Assembly (NCBI RefSeq): GCF_025567625.1
Contig: NZ_JAOQJC010000012.1
Location: forward strand, 1-64,000
Length of the DNA stretch: 64,000 nucleotides
Source of the DNA: Paenibacillus sp. J5C2022
Lineage (GTDB): Bacteria > Bacillota > Bacilli > Paenibacillales > Paenibacillaceae
Direction of reading: 5' to 3'
The position numbers and the translations under genes are program-made. The notes beneath the pieces are model-generated. The model was not told the origin of the DNA. It saw nothing but the letters and a program-made list of their open reading frames with translations, and did no database searches. Below, piece by piece: positions 41,012 through 47,864 of this stretch. Numbering within the stretch: the stretch's first letter is position 1; every line of letters starts with the position of its first letter.

Positions 41012-41635
41012 TTAATCGATAAATTTATGTTTTCTAATGAAGTTTTCAAATTCAGTGTAAATAGCAATTTTATTATCAGAAGCACTGAAAAATGGATCGG
41101 AACCAAAAGCAAACTCTTTTTCATCCGTCAAGAAATGAAATACCATTCTCAATAACTCAATTTTCTTTCCGTTATTGGATTCCAATATACTCATATATTT
41201 TTCAATCATTTTCTCTGAAAAGTATGCATTTTCTCCCTCATCATCTAAAAGTCGTTTACACCTTTCTAAAAGTGCTTGTTTCTCGTGCTCATTCCGCAAA
41301 TGATATATAAGGCCTTCATACTGACTTACAGTTTGAGTTCGTGTGTATTCATTACCATCATCATCAATATCTTGATACTCAATCACTTCGTATTCATCAG
41401 TTTCAGTGAAAAAAATCTCTTGGATTTTTATTTGCTCAGACTTAGTTAACGACTTTTGGAAGTACTCAGTTGGAATATTCGGGAATTGCTTCTTTAATTG
41501 CTCTAACCGCTTCTTCGGTATATTCTTACGACCCTTTATCCAATCGTTCATTGTCTGTCTACTTATATTTAACTCAGACGCCACTTCAGAAAAGTTTTTA
41601 CCGTAGACTTGTGTTATAAATTCTAGTCCAATCAT
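41012..41635 (-). CDS. XRE-type helix-turn-helix repressor
   Basis: 207 residues from ATG (MIGLEF) with RBS AGAGGTG 8 nt upstream; the frame continues upstream through an operator, so that longer start is rejected. HTH at about 10-35 (NFSEVASELNISRQTMNDWIKGRK). The C-terminal about 150 residues are acidic and unrecognised (IQEIFFTETDEYEVIEYQDIDDDGNEY). Two matching palindromes sit just upstream, so it is the best candidate for the autoregulated lysogeny repressor. Confidence 0.8.
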   Translation of the reverse strand: MIGLEFITQVYGKNFSEVASELNISRQTMNDWIKGRKNIPKKRLEQLKKQFPNIPTEYFQKSLTKSEQIKIQEIFFTETDEYEVIEYQDIDDDGNEYTRTQTVSQYEGLIYHLRNEHEKQALLERCKRLLDDEGENAYFSEKMIEKYMSILESNNGKKIELLRMVFHFLTDEKEFAFGSDPFFSASDNKIAIYTEFENFIRKHKFID

Positions 41636-41658
41636 TAACTTACACCTCTTCATCAATA

Positions 41659-41673
41659 GCATACAAAGTATGC
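41659..41673. promoter_or_regulatory. Operator palindrome OR-like 1
   Basis: GCATAC-AAA-GTATGC, perfect 6-bp arms, 24 bp upstream of the XRE repressor start. Confidence 0.65.
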
Positions 41674-41696
41674 TTCATGTGGTACATGATATCACG

Positions 41697-41711
41697 GCAT
41701 ACATTGTATGT
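41697..41711. promoter_or_regulatory. Operator palindrome OR-like 2
   Basis: GCATAC-ATT-GTATGT shares the CATAC-N3-GTATG core with the site at 41659-41673, 38 bp centre to centre. The pair is the likely binding array of the repressor. The remaining 41712-41923 has no supported gene. Confidence 0.65.
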
Positions 41712-41923
41712 CAAACAACAAAGTGGGAGCACAGACGATACTATTTTTTTCCAGTGTGTAATCTCGCCTTCTCTTTAATGGCGAATACCCCCACCTATGC
41801 TTTATGTCCTTTCCCACATCCTCTAGATGACCTCCATATTATTATATTTTTATCAACCTGACAGCCGATGAGCTGACTGTCAACGCACTAGGCTTAATGG
41901 CTTTTTATACTCGCCTAGTCGAG

Positions 41924-42178
41924 TTAATGCACTAGAGATTTTTGATACAGCGTTGTACACTCCTCAATGTTATCTAAACTGCCATCAAAATGTTCCACAA
42001 ACTTTTCGATGTCGGACACATCCTTGATATTGTTATTTAGTATTGCAAACGTTTCGGATTTTTGTTCCACTCCACAGCATCTAATAATGAATGTCAGGAA
42101 ATCTTGAACATTGGTTTCCCACGACTCCAGCAGAGTTTCGAATGGTGTAGTGGATGTGATAAAGTTAACTTGTGGCAT
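41924..42178 (-). CDS. Small acidic phage protein
   Basis: 84 residues with the RBS AGGAGGAATTACAT, the same leader as the polymerase gene. Acidic, helical (TPFETLLESWETNVQDFLTFIIRCC, SDIEKFVEHFDGSLDNIEE). No family recognised. Likely an early control-region protein. Confidence 0.55.
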   Translation of the reverse strand: MPQVNFITSTTPFETLLESWETNVQDFLTFIIRCCGVEQKSETFAILNNNIKDVSDIEKFVEHFDGSLDNIEECTTLYQKSLVH

Positions 42179-42434
42179 ATGTAATTCCTCCTAAGGTTTT
42201 GTTTAATCGACATGCTATGTTAACACGCTTATTTCTAGATTAAGCGTGGGAAATGATTGGATTGGTGAAGCGGATTTGAAACTTGAATAGCTATTCGATT
42301 TTCAATGTGCTTTGTATATGTTCTTCTTGGTGATGTATACATTATGCACTATTGCATATTTGATTGTCAATGAGTATGTCAAATTAATTTTGCATATTGT
42401 ATAATGGATATTAGATTGGAGGGGTATTGAAAAG

Positions 42435-42638
42435 ATGTTAGAAGTTAAGCCGCGATTAACTGAAATATTAAAACAACGTGGAATTACTCAATCTAAGTTA
42501 TCGGAGATGACTGGTGTACCACAGTCTGCAATCAGTCGATTTGACCGTAACACACAACACTCGGATGTTCATGTATTTGCTATCGCTAAAGCACTTGGTG
42601 TAAACGTTGAAGAGTTATTCGAAATTACTGGTGAATAA
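42435..42638 (+). CDS. Cro/YozG-like XRE regulator
   Basis: 67 residues. Almost a bare HTH: EILKQRGITQSKLSEMTGVPQSAISRFDRN, the compact XRE fold seen in YozG and phage Cro. Transcribed opposite to the early operon. TATAAT lies about 30 bp upstream, and the motif TTGCATATT is repeated nearby (about 42352 and 42391). Terminator downstream. Confidence 0.85.
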   Translation: MLEVKPRLTEILKQRGITQSKLSEMTGVPQSAISRFDRNTQHSDVHVFAIAKALGVNVEELFEITGE

Positions 42639-42658
42639 GATGGCCTGCAGACGCAAAT

Positions 42659-42692
42659 AAGACCTCCTCTAGATGAGAAGGTCTTGGTTTTT
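42659..42692 (+). terminator. Terminator of the Cro-like gene
   Basis: AAGACCT/AGGTCTT stem with internal CTC/GAG, then GGTTTTTAT, 20 bp after the stop. Confidence 0.8.
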
Positions 42693-42708
42693 ATACTAAC
42701 AATACCAC

Positions 42709-42876
42709 TTAGTTTTCTTTATTTTTGGTTTTTGTTCCATATCGATTGTGAATTTCTAGGATTTTTTTGAATAATCCTTCGATATCTAGCACCGCATGCT
42801 CTCTAACTATGCCGATACCTTTAACTATTGTGATGTTACTATGTGCTTGTTGTACTTCCTTCACCGTTTCTTCCAT
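42709..42876 (-). CDS. Small hypothetical protein
   Basis: 55 residues from ATG (MEETVK) with AGGAGA. Alternating acidic and hydrophobic: VKEVQQAHSNITIVKGIGI, LDIEGLFKKILEIHNRYG, Lys/Asn-rich end. Unknown. 42877-43105 upstream has no other supported gene. Confidence 0.5.
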   Translation of the reverse strand: MEETVKEVQQAHSNITIVKGIGIVREHAVLDIEGLFKKILEIHNRYGTKTKNKEN

Positions 42877-43105
42877 GATGCTCTCTCCTAGTTGAATTAA
42901 TAAGCAAAATATGAAAACACACAATCATTTAAGACTATATATTTCCATGTCACTTTCAATTGTATCAACATGAGCAGGAGTATAATACAGGTAAATACTT
43001 GTAGTAAATCTTGAGCGATTGATTTATAATTTTGGCATAAGCCAAAAATCTGGAATAGTTGGATTTGTGCTATCTGATTGACATTGTCACTACTGTGGAA
43101 AGGAG

Positions 43106-43282
43106 ATGATCTTAATAAAGCCGTCACTTTACTACCGATTGATATTGTTCCTGTCGGCAATCGTACTATTGTCATATGTAGAGCAACAATGGCAGACAAT
43201 TGTACTGACTACTATAGCCTTATATGCAGGCATCACAGCAATTGTACATATTGCAAGAAGGTCGAGAAAAGCTCTCCAGTAA
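43106..43282 (+). CDS. Small two-segment membrane protein
   Basis: 58 residues: hydrophobic LILFLSAIVLLSYV and IVLTTIALYAGITAIV, basic end (RRSRKAL). AAGGAG directly abuts the ATG, which is closer than usual. Convergent small gene followed at once by a strong terminator that overlaps its stop. Possibly a lysogenic membrane protein. Confidence 0.45.
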   Translation: MILIKPSLYYRLILFLSAIVLLSYVEQQWQTIVLTTIALYAGITAIVHIARRSRKALQ

Positions 43283-43294
43283 TGGAGAGCTTTT
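43267..43294 (+). terminator. Strong terminator overlapping the small membrane gene end
   Basis: AAAAGCTCTCCA/TGGAGAGCTTTT with a GTAA loop; perfect 12-bp stem, bidirectional in form. Confidence 0.85.
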
Positions 43295-43393
43295 AATAAT
43301 CACAGCAGTCTTTAACATTGCAATTAACTCATCCAAGCTAGAATAGGAGAGAAGCCGTTTTAAGCCCCTCCCTATGTAATCTTTAGTAGGTTG

Positions 43394-43579
43394 TTAATTA
43401 TACTTACCAATTAGTTGCTTGCTTTTAAAGTCAATTACTGTAATCGATGGACTGAGCATTGTTTTTATGAGTGCCATTTCCTTATCGCTGTACGCACCGA
43501 ATTGTTTGATAAATTCAACTGCCTCTTCTTCCATTTTCTTTCCGTCAAGTTTAAATGTCGGTGCTTTCTTTCTTTCCAT
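43394..43579 (-). CDS. Small hypothetical protein
   Basis: 61 residues from ATG (MERKKA) with RBS AGAGGTGA. KAPTFKLDGKKMEEEAVEFIKQFG, then DKEMALIKTMLSPSITVIDF. Charged N-terminus, hydrophobic end; no family. Confidence 0.5.
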   Translation of the reverse strand: MERKKAPTFKLDGKKMEEEAVEFIKQFGAYSDKEMALIKTMLSPSITVIDFKSKQLIGKYN

Positions 43580-43732
43580 GATGTCACCTCTTGATGTAGT
43601 TGTAAGTACGATCATAACATAAATAGTTATCATCTGACATCAACATTATCACAGCAGAGATCAACTCATACAAGCAAATCGCAGGACAGTCTATATTTGA
43701 AATCGGGGACGGTTAGGCTTATATTTTGACAC

Positions 43733-43769
43733 CAAAAAAGCTCACCTCAACATCATCTGAGGGAGCTTT
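43733..43769 (-). terminator. Terminator in the lysogeny region
   Basis: Minus strand AAAGCTC-CCTC/GAGG-TGAGCTTT with a single bulge, followed by TTTTTTGG. Confidence 0.8.
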
Positions 43770-43793
43770 CAATTTTAAGACCTCCATAGTCCG

Positions 43794-43922
43794 TTATTTT
43801 ATCATCATTCCATTTTTTTCGAACCATTGATACCATACTAGAAATATCGCTTTTACTGCACCTGCCAACATTTCAACTTCTACTTGGTTGGATGTATCGC
43901 CTGTTCCTACTCTAAGATGCAT
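43794..43922 (-). CDS. Possible small protein or fragment
   Basis: 42 codons from ATG: MHLRVGTGDTSNQVEVEML, then AGAVKAIFLVWYQWFEKNG. The frame is open upstream (RLDLIVLEW) without a start codon, so this may be the end of a broken gene. Low confidence. Confidence 0.35.
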   Translation of the reverse strand: MHLRVGTGDTSNQVEVEMLAGAVKAIFLVWYQWFEKNGMMIK

Positions 43923-43947
43923 CCATTCTAATACGATTAAATCAAGT

Positions 43948-44265
43948 CTAGCATTTACAGTAGTTTAAACGAACAAATTCGTTGAAATCATCGCAGACAC
44001 TTCTCAAACTGGAATAATGCACCTCTAAACGATTTACGATTTCATTGTAGTATAGAGCATAGTAGTCATCATCCAACTCAATTATTGTCATCATGACTGA
44101 AGCAGCCATCACATGTATAAATAGACTTTCACCTTTCTTACTAAAGTATTGATAGTCTTTATCTTCTTCCATTATCGCATCATGAACTTTATATGAGAAT
44201 GGTAAAGCAAGTGAGACTATTCCCATAGCTGAAATGTCATTCACTTTCTTTTTCCTCCAAAACAT
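43948..44265 (-). CDS. Small hypothetical protein
   Basis: 105 residues from ATG (MFWRKKK) with GAGGTG. A GTG ten codons on has an equally good RBS. A helical protein with a hydrophobic middle (LFIHVMAASVMMTII) and a Cys-rich end (NYCKC). Unknown. Confidence 0.5.
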   Translation of the reverse strand: MFWRKKKVNDISAMGIVSLALPFSYKVHDAIMEEDKDYQYFSKKGESLFIHVMAASVMMTIIELDDDYYALYYNEIVNRLEVHYSSLRSVCDDFNEFVRLNYCKC

Positions 44266-44382
44266 GCAGTTACACCTCAAGAAATTGTATTTTCACCTGG
44301 TCAGAAATGTTTGTTCATTGTTTAATTTACTTTTGCTACATGATTACTGTTTTCTGGTATTTGACACGAATCAACACTTCTG

Positions 44383-44943
44383 TCAACGGAACGAAGCACC
44401 TAGCATTCTTTTGTTGTCCTTAACCCAATATTCAACCATGTAAGTGGAAATCTCTCGATCTCCTAACACTGGTTTTATGGCATCAAGCTTCTCCTCTAGA
44501 ACTTTCTCTTCAGGAGTATTAACTTCCACGTCGAAAACTACTTGGTAGCAAGTTTCACTGGTACAATTAATATTACCATTAGTCGAAGGCATCTTATCGT
44601 TTTCTTTATAGGTGTTCACAGTATGTTCGGGCAAGTCTTTAAGCCCATCTAAACCCAATTCTTTCAACGTAGGTTCTGGCCTTGGAGTTGGAGTAGACAA
44701 ATCCTTAGTTGTCTCTTTAGGTGTTTCTTTCGGCTTCTGTGTCTCTTTAGGTGCTGAGATTTCCTGTGAGTCTTCCGTTGTACCACCGTCTAACTCTACA
44801 GCCATGCCCATGCATCCTATCAGGAATAATACTGCCCCTGTTACCAACCATTTTTTTGATACTTTCTTACCTGCTTTTCCCTTTTTGTAACCTAATGCCA
44901 GAACGCCTAATCCTACTAATAGTAAAAAAATTGCCAATGCCAT
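44383..44943 (-). CDS. Membrane protein with extracytoplasmic Thr/Pro/Lys linker
   Basis: 186 residues from ATG (MALAIF) behind GGGGAG; an ATG at 44961 with GAGG is an alternative. Two TM segments (LAIFLLLVGLGVLALGY and WLVTGAVLFLIGCMGMAV), then a low-complexity linker (PKETQKPKETPKETTKD) and a folded end (about 115-185) with two Cys (NCTSETC). A surface-anchored lysogenic gene is plausible. Confidence 0.6.
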   Translation of the reverse strand: MALAIFLLLVGLGVLALGYKKGKAGKKVSKKWLVTGAVLFLIGCMGMAVELDGGTTEDSQEISAPKETQKPKETPKETTKDLSTPTPRPEPTLKELGLDGLKDLPEHTVNTYKENDKMPSTNGNINCTSETCYQVVFDVEVNTPEEKVLEEKLDAIKPVLGDREISTYMVEYWVKDNKRMLGASFR

Positions 44944-44974
44944 AAATGACTCCCCATTCATAATTTCCTCACTA

Positions 44975-45160
44975 TCACTTATACGATTCATTAGTTTGAT
45001 TCACACTGAATTGCATGCGACTCGCATAATCATTTGTATCACAGTCTTTCTCTTCAACATAATTATACATCAACATAGGAAATATGTCCCAGAAAAATTC
45101 AAATCTCACAATACTCACACTCTCAATATCCCTTATCTCAAACCATTCACCATCCACCAT
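44975..45160 (-). CDS. Small acidic protein
   Basis: 61 residues with a strong RBS GAGGAGG 5 nt upstream. WFEIRDIESVSIVRFEFFWDIF is aromatic-rich, the end is acidic and Asn-rich. It precedes the membrane protein by a short gap. Unknown. Confidence 0.5.
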   Translation of the reverse strand: MVDGEWFEIRDIESVSIVRFEFFWDIFPMLMYNYVEEKDCDTNDYASRMQFSVNQTNESYK

Positions 45161-45357
45161 GAACCTCCTCTGTTGCGTGTCTATGCGGTCTACAACGTCC
45201 TCTACAGTCAGCTCCTAAGAAGGATACAGTTCTATCTTGCGGTGACTTAGAGAATCATTTAGGGCGTTTGTGATGAGATATCCCGTTCCTGTTCATCCAG
45301 AGTTTAATAATTCAATACTCGGGAATGTTTGCTCCTGTATCAATGATATAAAAAAAC

Positions 45358-45403
45358 GATAAAACCGACTTCAACTCCAAGACAGTGTGAAATCGGTTTT
45401 ATC
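45358..45403 (-). terminator. Terminator of the integrase gene
   Basis: Minus strand GATAAAACCGA/TCGGTTTTATC perfect 11-bp stem with a long loop, then GTTTTTTTATA, 14 bp after the integrase stop. 45161-45357 holds no supported gene. Confidence 0.85.
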
Positions 45404-45416
45404 AGTCTTGAAAATA

Positions 45417-46397
45417 TTATTCTTCAAGATAAAGATTCTCAAGTGGTGAATGGCGCTCATGTTTTTTAGAGATGTCAGACGAAAAGAGATTTACATAGGT
45501 TCTTACCATATCGAGTGTAGCATGACCAAGAATAATTTGAAGGGACAATGGATCGCCTCCATTCATCACATACATCTTGGCCATCGTGTGTCGAAATGTA
45601 TGTGGGCTGACCCTTACTCCCGTGACTCCAGCTGCAACTCCTATTTCTGAGATTACTTCTTGTATCGTTCGTTTTTTGATTGGGGAATTGTCAATGTTAA
45701 TGAATAGAAAATCATGGTCTAATAGACCTCGAATCGAGATGTATTCCTTGAGGTGTCGTTCAAGAGTTCTCTGGAAGGGTACAAATCGTTCTTTTCGGCC
45801 TTTACCAAAAACCTTAATCCTTTTTTCTTTCCAATTAATATTTGGAATCAGAATTCCTTCACACTCAGATATACGAACACCAGTATCAAGTAAAAGCAGC
45901 ATAACTACAAAATTTCGATATCCAGTAAAGGTCTGCTTATTTGGGGTTTCAAGTAGTTGTTTAATCTGAGGCTTGCTGAATGTTTCAATTATACGACGCT
46001 CAGACTTGATTTTAGCCACTTTATCAAAAGGATTACTTGTAAGATAACCCTCGGTGTTTAAGAAGTTAAAGAATGCTCTCCAACCTCTAAGATACTTGTC
46101 AATTGTAGCATCTACAGCACCTTCTTGTCTTTTGGATAGAATACATTCATGAATAGCATCCGCATCAACATCCATCGGACGCTTAATGCCCCTTGATTCC
46201 ATCATTCGTGAAAGCATCGATAATACATCCTTGTAATAAGTAATCGTTCCATCAGACAGATTTCGAATACAACAGTGACGAATAAAAGTTGTTGTTGCAG
46301 ATTGAAATTCTTCTGCTTCAACTGAATTATTTACTGCGTCATATCCATGTACAGCAATTGTATTCTTCCTTCTCACTGGTTTTGACTTTTCAGACAT
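45417..46397 (-). CDS. int: Tyrosine integrase of the prophage
   Basis: 326 residues from ATG (MSEKSK) after AGAGGGTG. SAM-like core-binding domain (about 30-115) and catalytic domain with the first Arg in TGVRISECE, the HxxR box HTFRHTMAKM, the third conserved LGHATLDMVRTYV with the nucleophile Tyr (about 305). Directly adjacent to the right tRNA-Leu copy, transcribed away from it. It inserts and, with an excisionase not recognised here, removes the prophage at tRNA-Leu. Confidence 0.95.
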   Translation of the reverse strand: MSEKSKPVRRKNTIAVHGYDAVNNSVEAEEFQSATTTFIRHCCIRNLSDGTITYYKDVLSMLSRMMESRGIKRPMDVDADAIHECILSKRQEGAVDATIDKYLRGWRAFFNFLNTEGYLTSNPFDKVAKIKSERRIIETFSKPQIKQLLETPNKQTFTGYRNFVVMLLLLDTGVRISECEGILIPNINWKEKRIKVFGKGRKERFVPFQRTLERHLKEYISIRGLLDHDFLFINIDNSPIKKRTIQEVISEIGVAAGVTGVRVSPHTFRHTMAKMYVMNGGDPLSLQIILGHATLDMVRTYVNLFSSDISKKHERHSPLENLYLEE

Positions 46398-46593
46398 AAA
46401 AAAGCACCCTCTCTTCACGTTTTTTTCGTATTAAAACGAATTAAGCGCGATTATAAGGTGCTAATCTTACCCGATAGATCATACTGATCACACAGGATTT
46501 TGTATTTTACGCATCGTAATATACTGACATTTTCTAATGGTCAAATTCGCAAGAAACCATAGAGAAAACCCCATAACTACGGGTTTCATTATG

Positions 46594-46682
46594 TGGTGCC
46601 GAGGACGGGAATCGAACCCGTACGGTGGTCACCCACCGCAGGATTTTAAGTCCTGTGCGTCTGCCAGTTCCGCCACCCCGGC
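46594..46682 (-). tRNA. tRNA-Leu (anticodon UAA), right copy with encoded CCA
   Basis: Same body as the left copy (class II, long variable arm, TAA anticodon) but with CCA encoded at the 3' end (46594-46596), like the two neighbouring tRNAs. It is grouped with tRNA-Ile and tRNA-fMet, so this is probably the original locus, with its 5' part from the host and its 3' part from the incoming phage. Confidence 0.97.
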
Positions 46683-46687
46683 ACGGT
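46596..46687. repeat. Right 92-bp direct repeat (att site)
   Basis: Identical by eye to 9587-9678; diverges on both sides. It contains the tRNA-Leu body. The integrase gene lies on its left side. Confidence 0.9.
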
Positions 46688-46702
46688 AAATCCTTCTACA
46701 AA

Positions 46703-46779
46703 TGGTGGGCCCTGAGGGACTCGAACCCCCGACCAATCGGTTATGAGCCGACCGCTCTAACCAACTGAGCTAAGGGCCC
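46703..46779 (-). tRNA. tRNA-Ile (CAU, lysidine-type)
   Basis: Reverse complement GGGCCCTTAGCTCAGTTGG start, anticodon loop CTCATAA (CAT), T-arm GGTTCGAGTCC, encoded CCA. GGCTCATAACC with this acceptor is the pattern of isoleucine-2 tRNAs read by lysidine-modified CAU, not elongator Met. Confidence 0.85.
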
Positions 46780-46816
46780 TCGCTTCTATAAATGAGTACA
46801 CATTTAGTCGAAAGTT

Positions 46817-46893
46817 TGGTTGCGGGGGCAGGATTTGAACCTGCGGCCTTCGGGTTATGAGCCCGACGAGCTACCGAGCTGCTCCACCCCGCG
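46817..46893 (-). tRNA. Initiator tRNA-fMet (CAU)
   Basis: Reverse complement begins CGCGGGGTGGAGCAG with the unpaired first base of initiators, anticodon stem GTCGGGCTCATAACCCGA with three G-C pairs, encoded CCA. Confidence 0.95.
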
Positions 46894-46985
46894 TCATCCA
46901 ATATTTGCAGAAGTATTTTAACGGCGACATGAAATAATATACTATATAACATGCCATATAGTCAAGCATTATTTTCTAATTTTAC

Positions 46986-47153
46986 TTACGGCAAATATCT
47001 AACTCCGTATCTTCCCTTCCTGGACCGGAATATTTCCGCTTCCTGCGGACAATCGTAGCCGTAAATCCACCAGTCGTTTTCCATACGTCTTAACAAGCAG
47101 CCCGCCTGAAATTTGGTGTCATACAGCCGAAGCCAATATACCCATCTCATCAT
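46986..47153 (-). CDS. Short hypothetical protein
   Basis: About 55 residues from the ATG preceded by GGGGG. Tyr/Trp-rich and basic: RWVYWLRLYDTKFQAGC, MENDWWIYGYDCPQEAEIF, RKGRYGVRYLP. It has host-like composition. Role unknown; gene status moderately likely. Confidence 0.5.
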   Translation of the reverse strand: MMRWVYWLRLYDTKFQAGCLLRRMENDWWIYGYDCPQEAEIFRSRKGRYGVRYLP

Positions 47154-47290
47154 TGCCATATCCCCCACTTGCATCTTATCGGTTAATGATTAGAATACCC
47201 AAATTCGGTCGATTGCAAGCATTATTCGTTCTTAGCATACCAACGATTAGGGTATACTATAAGAAAGTAAAGCCCGAAGGAGCTGATGAG

Positions 47291-47818
47291 ATGCAGTACG
47301 GTATAGCCATCTTCCCGGATAAAAGCGTCCAGGACGAAGCGAACAAATGGAGAATACGCTACGATCCGCATTACTGCCATATTCCGGCTCATATGACGCT
47401 TCGCGATCCAGAGGACTGGGATAAGGCGACGCTTGAGGCGGTCGTCCGGCATTTGGAACAGGTAGCTGCCGCTATTCAGCCGTTCACCGTTCATTTTAAC
47501 CGTGTTTCCACCTTTTTCCCGGTCAATCATGTGCTCTATTTCGCCCTTGAAGACCCCGCTCCTGTCGAGAAGCTCCACAATGCCATTTGCGGCGGTCCGC
47601 TGGCATTGCACGAGGATCGATTCGTTTTCACACCACATGTCACCATAGGCCAGAATATGGCTTCTGACGAGCTCCATGACATATACGGCAATCTTCGAAT
47701 GAAAGAATTATCCTTGACTTCTACTATCGATCGCTTCCATCTGTTATACCAGACGGAGCAAGGCGGTTGGACCTCTCATCAGTCGTTTCAACTCGGGGAT
47801 GCGCCACAAGCCAAATAG
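47291..47818 (+). CDS. 2'-5' RNA ligase/cyclic phosphodiesterase superfamily protein (YjcG-like)
   Basis: 175 residues from ATG (MQYGIA) with AAGGAG 11 nt upstream. The two signature HxT motifs are AHMTLR (about 36-41) and FTPHVTIG (about 116-123). This superfamily opens or closes cyclic phosphate RNA ends. It sits alone on the plus strand, with a shared terminator downstream. Host gene. Confidence 0.88.
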   Translation: MQYGIAIFPDKSVQDEANKWRIRYDPHYCHIPAHMTLRDPEDWDKATLEAVVRHLEQVAAAIQPFTVHFNRVSTFFPVNHVLYFALEDPAPVEKLHNAICGGPLALHEDRFVFTPHVTIGQNMASDELHDIYGNLRMKELSLTSTIDRFHLLYQTEQGGWTSHQSFQLGDAPQAK

Positions 47819-47819
47819 A

Positions 47820-47853
47820 CAAAAAATCCGCAAGCGCCGAAACGCTTGCGGAT
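47820..47853. terminator. Bidirectional terminator
   Basis: ATCCGCAAGCG/CGCTTGCGGAT perfect stem around CCGAAA; six A on its left give a U-tract for the minus-strand ABC operon. It follows the plus-strand gene directly. Confidence 0.9.
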
Positions 47854-47864
47854 CGTGATTCAAC

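Larger units (their letters stand above)
9587..46687. mobile_element. Prophage with contractile-tail (PBSX-like) virion genes, integrated at tRNA-Leu
   Basis: Bounded by a perfect 92-bp direct repeat. The right end has an intact tyrosine integrase; the interior has repressor-type regulators, a phage RNA polymerase-like gene and helicase, terminase, portal, capsid, contractile tail, holin and amidase. Base composition is clearly more AT-rich than the host genes to the right. Late genes look uninterrupted and the frames are open, so it may be inducible. Replication genes of standard types were not recognised. Confidence 0.92.

Noticed and set aside
41670..41861. Plus-strand 63-codon frame over the operators
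   Set aside because: Overlaps both palindromes and has no RBS; the region is better explained as control DNA.
41924..42434. tRNA-like or riboswitch element in the control region
   Set aside because: No cloverleaf or conserved aptamer core could be read; only operators and promoters fit.
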